The notes beneath the pieces were generated by a model. That model had not been told where the DNA came from. It worked only from the letters and a program-made list of their open reading frames with translations, and searched no databases. The position numbers and the translations under genes were made by a program. Shown here piece by piece: positions 11,236 through 23,582 of a stretch of 64,000 bases of DNA. Positions within the stretch are counted from its first letter, which is position 1. Each line of letters starts with the position of its first letter. This DNA is from Ricinus communis (Eukaryota > Streptophyta > Magnoliopsida > Malpighiales > Euphorbiaceae): contig NC_063265.1 of assembly GCF_019578655.1 (NCBI RefSeq), forward strand, positions 1,054,001 through 1,118,000. The letters run 5' to 3'.

Positions 11236-13933
11236 AATAATAGACAAATTATATAAGTGAAAGGGATACTTTTTTTTCGGGTTTGCGCATGTCAAAGTTG
11301 GGGAGTTTCTGTTTATTTATGTCCATTAATTGATTGCTATCACCATGGATATGATTAAAGCAATGAATGATGGATTTGGATGGGTTTTTTTCTTGGACTA
11401 AAGATGCAATACAGTCAGTAAAAGTGAGGTGACACATTGGATCCATGTTAGGGCACTTGCCAGCATTGGGTTCTATTATGGTCGCTTGCCTTTTCTTATT
11501 TATGGTGTGAAATGTGATTGATCTTTATTATTTTCTTCTTTTACTTATTACATAAATATAATGATATTATTCTTTTTCTTTTATTATTTTTTTATCTCGC
11601 ATTTAAAATTAGTTATTTGATTTAGAGTTAGTTTTAACACAGCTATACATTAATGTTCGAATTTAAAATCTTAATTAAATTAAAAAATATTATTCTCATA
11701 TTATCTATTTGTTGTTTTAATTTTTCTTTTATTTCATCTCTTGTATGCATACAAACATATGCAAGCGTGCACTCTAACATTCATATGTATGTATATGTAT
11801 GTGTTGATGTGAGTGAAATTACTTTCACAACATAAAGTAGTAAGGGCACAAATCTATCTTCACAAAAAAAGTTATTTATATTAAAAAATAATAAGTTTAA
11901 TAATTTATATTGTAAAAATAGCATTTACCATATGTAATATAATATTAAAGAACCTCCAAGAATAGACTCTTTCTTCTTCAATGATGGACTTCCAAAATAC
12001 TGACTTGAAATTCCAAGAATCAATTCGGTTTCCACCCTTAAGAAAGTTAAAATCAAATAACTTATATTTGAATAAGAGAATTGGAATCCTAAAAAGCTAA
12101 GTACTTAAAACACCAATCCTTCGAAATACTCCACGAAGAAGTTTAATCTTCTCCTTTGAATATTCTTAAAGCATGTATTTTTTTAAGAACACAAAAATAA
12201 AGCATAAAATAAAATATCAAATATCATTTAATTCATAATCTAAAAATACATTGAAATTTGTTCCAGACTTATATAGTCCTAGAAAATCCTAATTCTAAAC
12301 TAATAAGAAATTACATTTTAAATAGGATAAAGATAACATTCCTAATTAAAAGACATAAGTAAAATAAATTTATAATTAGGGTAAAATATATATATGGCCA
12401 CCCATCTTAAATAAGCAAACTATAATTTACTTAAGTCATGTACATAGGCCTCAAAACATAATCCAAGTTCTGCATAAAATCTTCATAAGCTCAAATTCAG
12501 CTTCTTTGGTCTTTCAAGCCCATAATAGAATCATTCAAGTCTAATAAACTGAATTAGATTAATGAACCTTGAATTTAAATCTAATTCTTCTAGTCTTGAT
12601 GTGTTCTTATTCCAAATATCTTGAATATGCCCATTGACTTATAATTTAAATCAAACTATGACTCCTAGTTGAATTAGAATTTTTAGTTGCATTAGATTTC
12701 CTTTCATTACTTGAACTCCTAATAGCATTAGGATTCGTTGCTGGATTAGGATTCGAAATTGAATTATGATTCCTTATTGGATTTAGATTCCTTTAGCTAT
12801 TAGAATTTGTATTATTAGGATTTTTTCTTGGAGTATGATTCCTTATGCTAGCTGGGTTCTTATCATTGCCTCTTTCTTTAAAAAGACTCATCCTCAATGT
12901 TGCTCGAGATTGTAAAAGAAACAAACATACAATCTCAAAGAACAATAAAAGCTCATTATCAACCTGCAATTCTTTTACAAAATTGGTTAGAGAAATTTTA
13001 GAGCAAATATTATCTTTAATGTTAAAAAAATCAACAAGTTCAATAGATTCCATGGCATTAAGTAAAATATCTTCACTAGCTCAAATTTTGTCTCAACTTC
13101 AACAACGCTCTCTTCAATTTTGGATTTACTCAAATGTAGCAATTTGTTTTCTTTTTTACCATTTTCAATCATCACGTCTTTAAAATCTTAATTGACTTTA
13201 GTAAACGAATTTGCCTTCTCTATATCATCAATATTAGTTTCCAAAAATGACTTAGTTTCGGGTTTATCTTTAAGCTACTTATATTGACTTTCAACCAACC
13301 TTTTTAATTCTTCAAAACCATGTCATTCAAAAGTGCTTCTCATAGATTTTAGCTTTGTTGAAAATTTATCACTCTTAACTTGACACAGCTGTCTTGCTTA
13401 CCTCTTTGGCTTAGGTTTAGTATTATAAAAATTTCGTAGACACTTTGATAATGATCATCATTCTTTTGTACCCATAATTTATTATAAGATTGATAAAAAA
13501 TATCTCAACATTGTCTAGCAAACTCCTCCTGATGAAACATCTTACAACACAAAACTAACATTTTAATACTCAATCTCTAAAGGTTAAAACAACTAATTAC
13601 CAAAAAATCAAAGTTGTAACAGCTCAATAACCAATAAATCAAATTTAGAACACACAAGAACACAAACTAAGAGAATGAGACAAGACTTGATGTACAAGAT
13701 TAAACCTAAATACAATAAAATACATAAGAACAAATGATAAAAGATCTAGGTTTAATGAGTGAATTAAACGAAAAGGATAAAATTAGAACACCAAATTTAT
13801 TTTTTATAATATATGAATAATAATCAATAAGGCCAAATCTGATTTGATGGAAAACATATTCAAAACACAAGACTTAAACAAGAAACTAAAAAAACAAAGA
13901 TTAAAGAAAATAAGAAGAAAACATACAGATAGG
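11236..13933. other. Intergenic, no gene recognised
   Basis: Contains the 3' flank of the Hev b 5-like gene, then AT-rich DNA. At about 12,540-12,860 a degenerate motif of the type TTGAATTAGGATTC recurs at irregular spacing. Overlapping ORFs on both strands at 12,793-13,183 have no recognisable domain. The minus strand at about 13,560-12,800 reads as broken coding-like sequence that I could not assign. Confidence 0.4.
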
Positions 13934-14503
13934 TGTTAGCACTCGTATTTTGAATCTAGATATCAAAGAAATCACAAAAAATCCGATGATGAAAGTCGTT
14001 ACTTCTCTCGAGTCTCACGAAATTTAGGAAGGTTAAAAATCCAGTTAGGGTTATGGGTAATTGAGAAAAATATTACTTTTTGAAATCAAATTTGGTCAAA
14101 TTGATAAAAATATTAAGTTTTAGGGTCAAAATTGGTCAAATGGCCAGGGTCGGGCCAAATTGTAAATTTTTGCTAATCTGCGAACCTTTAGAGCTGGTCG
14201 GCTCTACATATTGTCGGTTAGCTTAAAACTCGATTTTTGTGATCATTTCGATGTTTTCTTGATTTTAAACACTTGTAACCGTCAAAATATACTTTCTATA
14301 AAGGATTTTAACGATAATTATTTTAATTTTTTTATTCTTCTTATGATTAAATGGGTAGTTATCAATATTATCCTAAGTTATTAAAAAGTCAGTATCTATC
14401 ATAAAAGAATTTTGATAAATCAGTTTAATTATCTTTAATTCTTGAAATTATCGATAATTATATAGAGAGTATATCATGCCCTTTAGGGTTTTTTCTACTC
14501 CTC

Positions 14504-14511
14504 TATAAATA
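14504..14511 (+). promoter_or_regulatory. TATA box of Tat-type LTR
   Basis: TATAAATA, conserved at the matching place in the LTR copy at 63,372-63,379. Confidence 0.6.
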
Positions 14512-15703
14512 GAAAAGGAAATCTTAAGCTGGGGGTTGGCAACTAAGTACAAAACGATTAGTAAGATTTTGGTATACATATTGTGATTTCCAAAAGCAAA
14601 CACAAAAGCCACTAAACACTCTAGATTCCTACTCCATCTTTGAATCAAGTTCATCTTCTACTCCTGAGACTCAAGGATCTGCTCAATTGGTGATAACATG
14701 AGGGATTCTAAATCTCATACATCTCATCTTCTTTTCTTCTTTTTTTCTCTTTATGATTATTTTTGTATTCTAGTAGCATGACTAAGATCTATTCATGTGA
14801 TTTGTGATGTTAGATCTAGATTTGATGTAAATCTAATAACTTCCCATGAATTGGCAATGTTAGGATTTTGAATCTGATAACTTATGATAAGCATGATAGG
14901 TTCCAAAATCTGATAACTTCATGAGCTTGCATAAAAGATCTAGGTTTTGGTGTGATTCTATCAAGATTGCATGATTTGGGTATTGAGTTGATATTTTGTT
15001 ATCTGTTTTGAGTTGTTATCATATTTGATTAGGTTTATTTATTATAAGTGTATTATTTTTATTCAATCATATCATTTTTTCTTAAAAGATGGTTCAATTA
15101 TGCGTTTTGGTGTGTTTCTTATATGTATTAATCATGTTCTTTTTATATTTCTGTGCATGTTCTATGGAATTCGAAGCATCTGATGTCAAAATTGGCCTAG
15201 GAACCTCCCTAGAGCCGATCAACTCTATGCATAGTCGATCGGCTCTGTGAGACAACCAATCGGATGTTCGTTCGACAATCGCCCATTTTGCTGATTTCTA
15301 CAGATTTTTTATGATTTCAGCCTTTAATATATATTTTAGTCAATTTTGAATTATTTAAGTTGTAGGAGGGTTGTAATACCTTAGTAATTTTTCTATTTTC
15401 TTTTATTTTACTCTATTTTTGTAATATGTGATGACAAATGCCTGCTTAACTTATTGATAATTAAAATTGATCACCTAGAGTTAGGTTTCTAATTTAGATT
15501 TTAGCATGAAAATTATAGTCCATTAGGTTAAGAAGATGGTAATTGCGCCTAAAAGTAAAATTAATTAGACTTAGGTAAGCTTTGCCATCCTAATAAGTAA
15601 TTAAGTGAACTAAAAGAGGCTTTGACATGTAAAATATAGCCCATCTAGGATAAAAGACTTAGAATGAAACCATAATTTGTAAATAGGCTAGACTAGGTGA
15701 GCC

Positions 15704-16133
15704 TAGACCTATTCATGGGCTTGGGTACCCGCCCGGCCGGCACTCTTCGGGCCGGGCTTGGACAACAATTTTTGTGTACAAGCCGGCCCGGCGTTTAGTT
15801 TAGTTAGAAAAAAAAGAAATGTCATACCTAGCACTTGAACCTATGACCTTCAACTTATAGTTAAGTGTTATATACCACTTAGTTACCTATTGTTATTAAT
15901 AATAAATTGGGTTTAAATTTTGAATATTTGTGTTGAAATTGAGTTTAAATTTGAATATTTTTGTTGAATTATCGGTCCCCGACCTCTATTTACAGGTTTA
16001 ATAATTGGTCGGGCCGGGCTTTTTAAAAACTTTCAGGCTCGGGCTTGGGCTCAAAGATATTAAAAGATTATCGGACATGGGCGGGCCCGGGCTTGTCCAA
16101 AATCAAATCAGGCCCGGCCCATGAACAGATTTA
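15704..16133. mobile_element. hAT-like MITE with 8-bp target duplication
   Basis: 430-bp element with terminal inverted repeats TAGACCTATTCATGGGC and, reversed, TAAATCTGTTCATGGGC. It is flanked on both sides by the identical 8-mer GGTGAGCC (15,696-15,703 and 16,134-16,141). The sub-terminal regions are rich in GGGCC/GGCCC runs. Eight-base duplications and these ends fit non-autonomous hAT elements. It has no coding capacity. Confidence 0.88.
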
Positions 16134-16262
16134 GGTGAGCCTCCTTTTATATAATTAAATAGTTAATTTAGGCTAATCATATAAAATGAGAATTGGAGTA
16201 AATCTAAAATGGGCTAAACTTAGGTGGACCTCACATTACTTGGTGTATAAAATTTTTTTTAT

Positions 16263-17237
16263 ACTGCATATATAAGAAAGAAATAGACTATTAATTAATA
16301 AAATTAAAAGTAAAAATACACAAAAAATATTTTAAAAAAATTTATAATTATCTGCCAATTAAATTATTACACAAACATATTTTTATTATCCGCCATTTGA
16401 TGGATAAAATTTTTTAAAAATTATTTTTTTTAATATTTTCTTTTCCCCGGTCTTATCCACCAGGTCTTATATTTATTTTTTTTTCCATCCGCCGGTTGAA
16501 CCAGTGCAGTGGACTGCACCTGTCCGCTGGTTGAACTAGAGGACAGCCCCATTCGCCAGTCCAATTGATGGACAGTGTTCCCGTATTTATTAAAAAAAAT
16601 CCTAAATTAGAAATTACTTCTCAAACTATCCAAAAACAGAATTTTTTTTATTTATACCCTAAATTCAGAATTTCTTTTCTTAAATACCTTAATTAAAGAA
16701 AAACCCCATTCCAACATAGAATAGTACCTTTTGGGCTTCAATTGCGCAACAGTAGGTCCAAATATGTAAAAGAATATACACAAAGTACAACTTAAAAGAA
16801 AGCATGCCTTGAAACAACCAAAATCTGTCAAATAACACAGTACAATAGCTGTTCTCACTCCATGAACTTTATTTCTAAAAAAACCTGAAATTTCTATATC
16901 TAAATGTTTAACCACACAGTACAAAAGTATTGTCCAGTCTGGTTGAAAACACCAGATTGCTGCCAGTTTCTAGGGTTGAAGATTCAGTTAAGATTAAATG
17001 TCAGCATAAATTTAGGAAGGAAAAAATGTTACCACAACCTGCAAAATGCAAAATATTTCTTCAATGGTTACAGCGAACTTGAGGACAATCTCAATACTAC
17101 AATGGCAGATTTTCCAGTTCTTAAACTTGTTACAACTGCAGTCTGTCTTCAAGCTGCAGCAGACCACCAATTGATAATGCCAGACCTAGAAATACAGTGC
17201 AATAACCTATATAAATGTCAGTTGCTATTGCCGGTGT
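16263..17237. other. 3' flank of EMC3; no separate gene
   Basis: Low-complexity AT-rich sequence to about 16,640, then the probable 3' UTR and downstream flank of EMC3 (minus strand). ORFs at 16,652-16,924 (-) and 16,904-17,362 (+) have no recognisable domain; the latter overlaps EMC3 exon 8 in antisense. Confidence 0.5.
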
Positions 17238-17901
17238 TCAACTCACAAGTTTTCTCAATACTGCTTCGGCACGCTGCTCAAATTTGGGTAGAGCCCATTC
17301 ATGCTGAACTATATCAAGACCATCTTTCTCAGCGCTCAAGCTCTGAAAATATTGGACAATAAGAACATAGGTCAATAATGTTGCAAAATCCTTTGAAGGC
17401 ATTTTACATATGAGAACCATATATCATGCTAATAACAGGTTAAAGCCATTTATGCTTCTGAGCATGCTTAACGAGATCTTACATGTGTAAAATCCAAAAC
17501 TAAAATATTTCTTTCACAATATAATCTGAAATTCAATATGATTTAAACTGGGATCTGAAGTTAACAATTGTAAGCAAGAGTATTTTCAAAAGTCCCATCA
17601 GCAATATTCTAGACAAGTATCAAATATTCAATTATTTACGGGGACAGGTCTAAAGTTAAAGAATAAAAGTAAGCCATCCTGTTCATGAAAGTTGATACTC
17701 TTTATGGCAACATGGTTAACAGCTTAAAAACAAATAAGAGCAGACATGATGAGGAAGCCCCACATGATGCATGATAACATGGACCTATGATGGGAGTAGC
17801 ATGCTGGCACCACAAGACAAATGGAAGAATGAGTAAGGTATCATGGAGAACCTACCAAAGGAGGTGGTGGCAATACCGTTTGGAGAGAAGGGGCATCAGG
17901 G

Positions 17902-17933
<32 letters not shown>

Positions 17934-20900
17934 TAGAGAGGAAGACAGCTGAACTGGTGGGACCAATCATTCATAAAATGCAGTAGGTTGTTCATTTATT
18001 AATATTGGTGAATTAAATATCAATGTCAAAACCATTACCAACTAAACTAGGAAGTGGGTACTATTGTTTCACTCAACAGCCATTACTCTATATGTAGTTG
18101 TTGAAATACAGTACCCACTAGCAGAGATAAATGGATGGGTACATTCATAGTTGTTCCTATATCTGCATATGAGGAGAGCAACCAATTCAGTGACAAGTGA
18201 TTAGAGGCAGAGGTGCATATCATATTAGGAAATTTACTACTACATTGTCTTCTTGATTACTAAATTACTATTAACCTTTTAATAAATGGACTTGAACTAT
18301 TAATACCAAGAGCTGCTGATACAGTCTCATGCTTATTAAAAAGAAAAAAAAAAAAAAAAAAAAATTTCCGATCAGCCTACCATTGCAAATGCAGGCCACA
18401 ACATGAATGAATCAACAGGACCTTTTGGGACTCCTATGATGTCATCTCCTTTTTTCAATGCCCTTAAGATTCTCAGAACACAATAGTCTTTACACAGGTA
18501 AAGATGGCATGGGGCTGCCTGGCTCAAAGTTTAGGCCTGATGGGACTAGGCCTAAAGATTCTGACATGATCAAGAATCCAGGCTGGACTTGCTCCAGTGA
18601 AAATTGAGCAAGGACTTAAAATAAATTTAACACTAAATTTTGTGAACTCTGCAAAATTGCATATCTCAATATATAAAATCTGAGTTATTTTTATAGATAT
18701 ATATATATACTACACTAATAATCAAGCAGCCTGCCCATGCAGGCATCATAAAATATATTTATCTGTATGCTACGCCATGAAAAATCAACATGTATGTTGC
18801 CCAAAAACAAAGCTATTAGTTGGACCAAAACGTCAACATGTAAATCATGTCCAGAGAAAAAGCCAAGAAAAGGAAACAAATGGGCGAGAAAACACAAATA
18901 AGAGAGAGATTTAACCAAAACCTATAAAGATGAAAAACTTTGAGAGGAGGGTAAAAGGGAGAAGAGGGACGAAGGAGCTGCTGATGATATGCCTCTAACA
19001 TTGGTTGTCAATAATGCTTTCCAACATTGAAAACAACAATAGTAGCATGCAGGAGCAAAGAAGTGTAAAGACTCAAAAAAGTCTGCACCTTCCAAAATGT
19101 GAATGGCCCAGTATAGTTATATTCCAATTCCTTAGAATTGTAACAGAGAAACTTCTGTCTTTTTTCAAGCATGCAACCAAACTGCAGAACTTAGAATTAA
19201 TCACCCCAGTTGCAATTCAACGCCAGCCAGCTATTCCCTAAGAGAATTATGAGTTCAAAAAGGGACCATTAAAAGGCTGATAGTCTCTTTCAACTATATG
19301 GTAAATTTAGTTTAAATCAAAAAAGCATTTTCAAAATTTACAGCAAACCAATGTGATATCTTTCTCTATCTTGTGCTCAATATATGTCTACAGGACAGCA
19401 AGGATATAGAACATAAAGAATCAAAGTGTCCACAAACAGATGCAGGCTTTAATAAAGAATTTAAATGGGTTAGAAACATGAAAAAGTTCAACTATTTAAC
19501 TTTCAAAAATAAGCTTCAAAATATTCAGAAAGACAAATGGCCAAATAGGATTAAAGAGAAAGAATCCTGTCTGCAATATCTTGTTCCACTCAAACACGAT
19601 CACCACAAAATCTTGCCAATGATTTGATAGATAAGAAGCTCACACACAGCAGTTAAGCTGTCAATACTCCACCAGTGTTTTAATCAGAGGAGAGACTGAG
19701 ATCAAGTTAGCATTGAATTGTAAGACCAAGTTCAATTCTCAAAGACTATCTATAGTTTTCTTTTTTTTTTTTTTAATTGTCTTAACATCTCCAACCTACT
19801 GGTTAAGTTAAATGTTTCAGCATATATTTTTGCTCTCTTTTTAGCTTCTAGAGCCCATCTTAAAGGATAAGAAAATAAGGATACAGATAAAAAATAAACT
19901 TCAAAATAGGAAAATATAATCAAACTATCTTAAATATCATTTTTTAAACAATTTTAACGATTCTTAATCACAGTTTTATGGTGATTCCCATGATCACCTG
20001 ATTTCATAAAAACAATTTGTTTTTTAGGGGTCTTGACCTCGTAAAAATAAAGTTGACTTGCAAATTTTACAACCAAGTTGAGAAGTAGATCTTTATACAA
20101 ATCCTTATAATATACATAGCATTAATAAACTTTTGAATTCCATTCATACCTGTAACATAACAATAGACCTTGTTTTTTTTACAGACCATTCTACTTTAAT
20201 TGGTTTACCTGCAAGAACTCCAAAAGTAAATAGAAAAGCTAATTGGGTGCAAAACAAACCTCCTGTTAGGGGATACATCATAAAATGCTGCCCATGGTCC
20301 AGAAAGGGTACTTGACAAAAGGAGGGCCATAGTCAAAGTATCCGCACCAGGATCTCAATAGGCCAACACGAATTCATGCTCATAACAGACTATACGTACA
20401 CGCTATCAGTTCATCCTCAAACTCATTAAAAGCTTTGTTGATCTTGGCACCATTAGCATATCAGTTACCGGAGACCATGCTCACTCAGAGCATGAGGGCA
20501 AGCACCTCTAGGGCGCTAGGAGGGACTCCATCCCTCCAATGTGCCTCTATGCACCGAGGCACATGCCTTAGGCGCATGGTTAGAGACTAAAGAAAAAGGA
20601 GGAATATTTATTAGTTGATTTAACATGCAATGTTAGATGTTTTATTGTATAGCTTAATGATTTATGTTAGCCTTCGGATGGTACTCTCTATGCTGATAAA
20701 TAAGCACCTGGTTTTCCAATCGCAAACTGGAATTGCCACTTTCCCTTCAAAAGAAAGGAAGGGGCTAAATTTAAAGGGGAGTGAATGAAGAGAGGAAGAC
20801 AGAAAGAGGGAGAGTTTGAACAAAAACAGCACTTAGAAATATGTTTTGTGATATATGCTTAGTGGTAGTTGCTATTCGTTTGCATTCTTGCTCGCACATG

Positions 20901-22861
20901 GCCTTTGTAGAACTTATCTAGCATGTAGTTAACTTATACATATGACCAAAATCCACCTAGTTTAAGTAGTTTTGCTTCTTTATAATATTCATGTGTTATT
21001 ATGATTTTGGAATGTTACTAAAACGTAATAAAAGCATGTTATAAACATTCTTCTAAATGTGCAACTATACTTTATTTACACCTAGGCCCCAGATACGTCC
21101 CGGGGCTTTGATGCCTTTTATACCTGACACCTATGCTTTTAGCCAGGCGTGAGTTGCCTGCCCAAAACTTCTCTAAGCACACCATTTTAGCTAAAGCAAA
21201 GGTATCTAACACTGCCCATGGAGAAATACAGTTCTGGCATACCATGTAGCTAGTTTTATCATTAATCAACACAACCAAGGTTTGACTGAAGAAGGAATCA
21301 GTTCTAATTGAGAGCAGATAAGGAAGTGGTTCACAAGAAACCCCAGTCAATAGCTAATCCTATGAAACAATAGCTATAATCAATACGCCTAGGGTGATAA
21401 AATATTTGTTGACAGAAAAAATTGAAGCAGGCAAAGCATTATGAAAAAAATACTCAAAGAGGAAAACAGCACAATGAACAGTTATAACTTGAAACAATCA
21501 ATGCATTTGAAGTCCAAAATGATCAATATAGAAGCACTTAAATCCATACCTTTGATGGATCAAAGCCAAAACCACTCATTTGCATCATGCGCTGTGTGTC
21601 ATCGACAGCTGCATCAAAAATATTATACTTTAGGCTTTAGCATGCAGATCTAAGTTAAAATATATAGCACAAGTGCAGTGCATAAGTGACACTAACCATT
21701 TTCTTCACCAAGAATTAGACTAAATAAGCCCCTTAATCCAAATAAATTAAGGAAATACCTGAGGAAACAAATAAAGTTGAGTATAATAAGAGAGAGTTTA
21801 CTAACTCGATACGCAAAATTTCAAGGACAATACTTATTCAATGGTTATTGCAAAACATAGCTTCTTGCTCAGTAAATTAGATAAGTACCATGAACGACTA
21901 CTGACATAACTAACATCAACAGTGCTCAAATCAATCCCATTTTGCAACATTGACCTAAACCGCTGAGTTAGTGGAAAAGGTATCTTGGCTGGAAGGAACA
22001 ACAAAAGAAGGAGCCAAAATAAGAAAACAAAGCTGTGAAGCCAATTAGATAAAAGTTTAAATTAGCAAGCTAATAGCATAACAAAGAAAAAGAAACAAAC
22101 CGGCAACAAATCCAGAGAAGAAAAAGTTGACCCAGGCAAACGTCAGAGTCTGGCCAGCAGGGAAAATAATACATAAATCACTCACAATGGGAAACACATA
22201 ATGCACCCAAAAAGAACAATCAGCATGCCATTGATTGATTTAGTGATACCTGGGGGATAATCATAGAAAGGTTTTTCTTCATCATATCCATTGCCATATT
22301 TGGGTCAGAAAACATTTGTGCTTGTGCATTTTGCGCCTGTCCCTTAGGAACGTGTAACAATCCATCTTCCTACCCAAATCCAATAAATAAACAGTTACAC
22401 TCGTACGCAAATCTACTCAATTTCAAGTCTTAATTTAATCAAATTTATATTCTGTTAATTTCAAGTCTTAATTCACATGACTAACAATTAATTGAACTAT
22501 TAAAAGAAAAATCCAAAAACCAAAAAATTGGCAAACCTCGTTGCTGAAATAAGCCCTTCTAGCACGAAACGACTTAGGAGGTATAAAATTAGCCCCAGAC
22601 CGCAAATACCGAGCCCTCAAAATTACTTGTCTGAGAAAAATGTTAAGATATTAATATATAAACATATTAATCAAGATAAAGAGATTGGGGCTTAGGTTTA
22701 GAAATTGACCCCTCCTTGACGATCTTGGCATCGGGGGTCTGATAGGAACGCATGAGCTTAGAGACGAAGTAGCGGAGGACTCCAATGAGAACCATAACTA
22801 CGGATAGTGGAATCAGTACCCAATCTCTAATCGCCGTGTCTAGCACCAAATCTTCCGCCAT
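17238..22861 (-). CDS. EMC3: ER membrane protein complex subunit 3 (EMC3), eight exons
   Basis: EMC3 is the Oxa1/YidC-superfamily core of the ER membrane protein complex, which inserts transmembrane segments. Exons on the minus strand: 22861-22710, 22630-22537, 22369-22250, 22149-22101, 21988-21889, 21758-21697, 21608-21550 and 17342-17238. All introns are GT-AG and phases join cleanly to 741 nt, 246 residues plus stop, the normal plant length. The start MAEDLVLDTAIRDW matches the family; the GTG codon just upstream is not needed. Hydrophobic segments lie at about residues 14-33, 123-139 and 172-189. A Met-rich segment (MFSDPNMAMDMMKKN) precedes the second, and the C-terminal helix includes QHEWALPKFEQRAE. 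No disruption is seen. The last intron is unusually long (4.2 kb). Confidence 0.95.
17343..21549 (-). other. Intron 7 of EMC3 (4.2 kb)
   Basis: Lies between exon 7 (ends 21,550) and exon 8 (starts 17,342). It contains an AG microsatellite (about 17,901-17,929) and a poly-A run (about 18,341-18,364). A patch with CTAGGCGC-like motifs at about 20,490-20,575 and 21,080-21,170 may be a decayed MITE. ORFs inside show no domain. No nested gene is supported. Confidence 0.8.
17901..17929. repeat. (AG)n microsatellite in EMC3 intron
   Basis: About 14 uninterrupted GA repeats followed by GGGAGG-type imperfect repeats. Confidence 0.9.
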
Positions 22862-23295
22862 CACTTCTCTTTCTCTAGCAGAGGGTCGGAGTGTATTGGT
22901 TCTTTTGAAATCGCGTGGTCTTGATAAAACTGGCCGACTGTTGTGTTGTTATGAATTGAGATAAATGGGCTTTTGGGTGGATTCAGCTCTTCAGTTTGTG
23001 GCTCAATGCCATATCGGTCTAAAATTAAGGTTTTAGCAGTTTTTTTTTTTTTTTGAAATAAAGGTTTTAATAATTTTCCTAAAAAAATAAAGGTTTTAAT
23101 AATTTAAACACAACATTTTATTTAACAGCTCAAACAAGTCCACGTTATAAGATGTTGATTTATATAATTTCTAAAAGTAGAATTTTGATTTTTGACCAAA
23201 GAAAATTTAGAATTTCATTCTAAAAAGAAAATGCTTCAACGTCTCACATCTCTAAATCATAAACTCAGAATTTGTATCTCTAATAGATATTAATC
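22862..23295 (-). promoter_or_regulatory. EMC3 upstream region
   Basis: 5' flank of EMC3. A short pyrimidine/purine-rich leader precedes the ATG. No TATA box is evident at the usual distance, which is common for housekeeping genes. The Mutator-like element begins about 435 bp upstream of the start codon. Confidence 0.4.
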
Positions 23296-23582
23296 AATTA
23301 TATCATTTCAATTTTTTTTAAATATATTGTTCTAACTATTTTTTTAAATTTTTCTAATGAGCAGTCTGATGTGGCATATCCACTAACACAAAAAAAAAAA
23401 ATTTAAGAGTGAGTCAGCAAAGAGCTACGGACTCACCTTTTTCCAATAAACACTCCATTTTATTAAATAGAGAAATGGGGAAAACATAAAGAAAAATCCT
23501 CCTCCTTTAAATTGATATCTAGGAGTTTTAGAAGAAAAAAAGAAAAAAAGGAGATCAAATACATTGAATTTCTGAACCATAC

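Larger units (their letters stand above)
13934..16262 (+). mobile_element. Tat-type LTR (+), U5 end lost
   Basis: Begins TGTTAGCACTC. It is similar along its length to the LTRs at 61,905-59,738 (-), 39,505-39,190 (-) and 62,806-64,000 (+): the same TTTCATCATCGG/CCGATGATGAAAG block near the start, the same CTCTATAAATA core promoter (14,501-14,511) and the same GCTGGGGGTTGGCAA leader start. Similarity is lost near 16,262, shortly after a GGTGGACCTCACAT block, so the last few hundred bases of U5 are missing. No polypurine tract of the family precedes it. It is probably a truncated solo LTR. A MITE sits at 15,704-16,133. Confidence 0.75.

Noticed and set aside
12793..13183. Overlapping ORFs on both strands
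   Set aside because: Neither shows a domain, codon pattern or splice context that would support a gene.
16904..17362. 152-residue plus-strand ORF
   Set aside because: Overlaps EMC3 exon 8 and its 3' flank in antisense; no similarity recognised.
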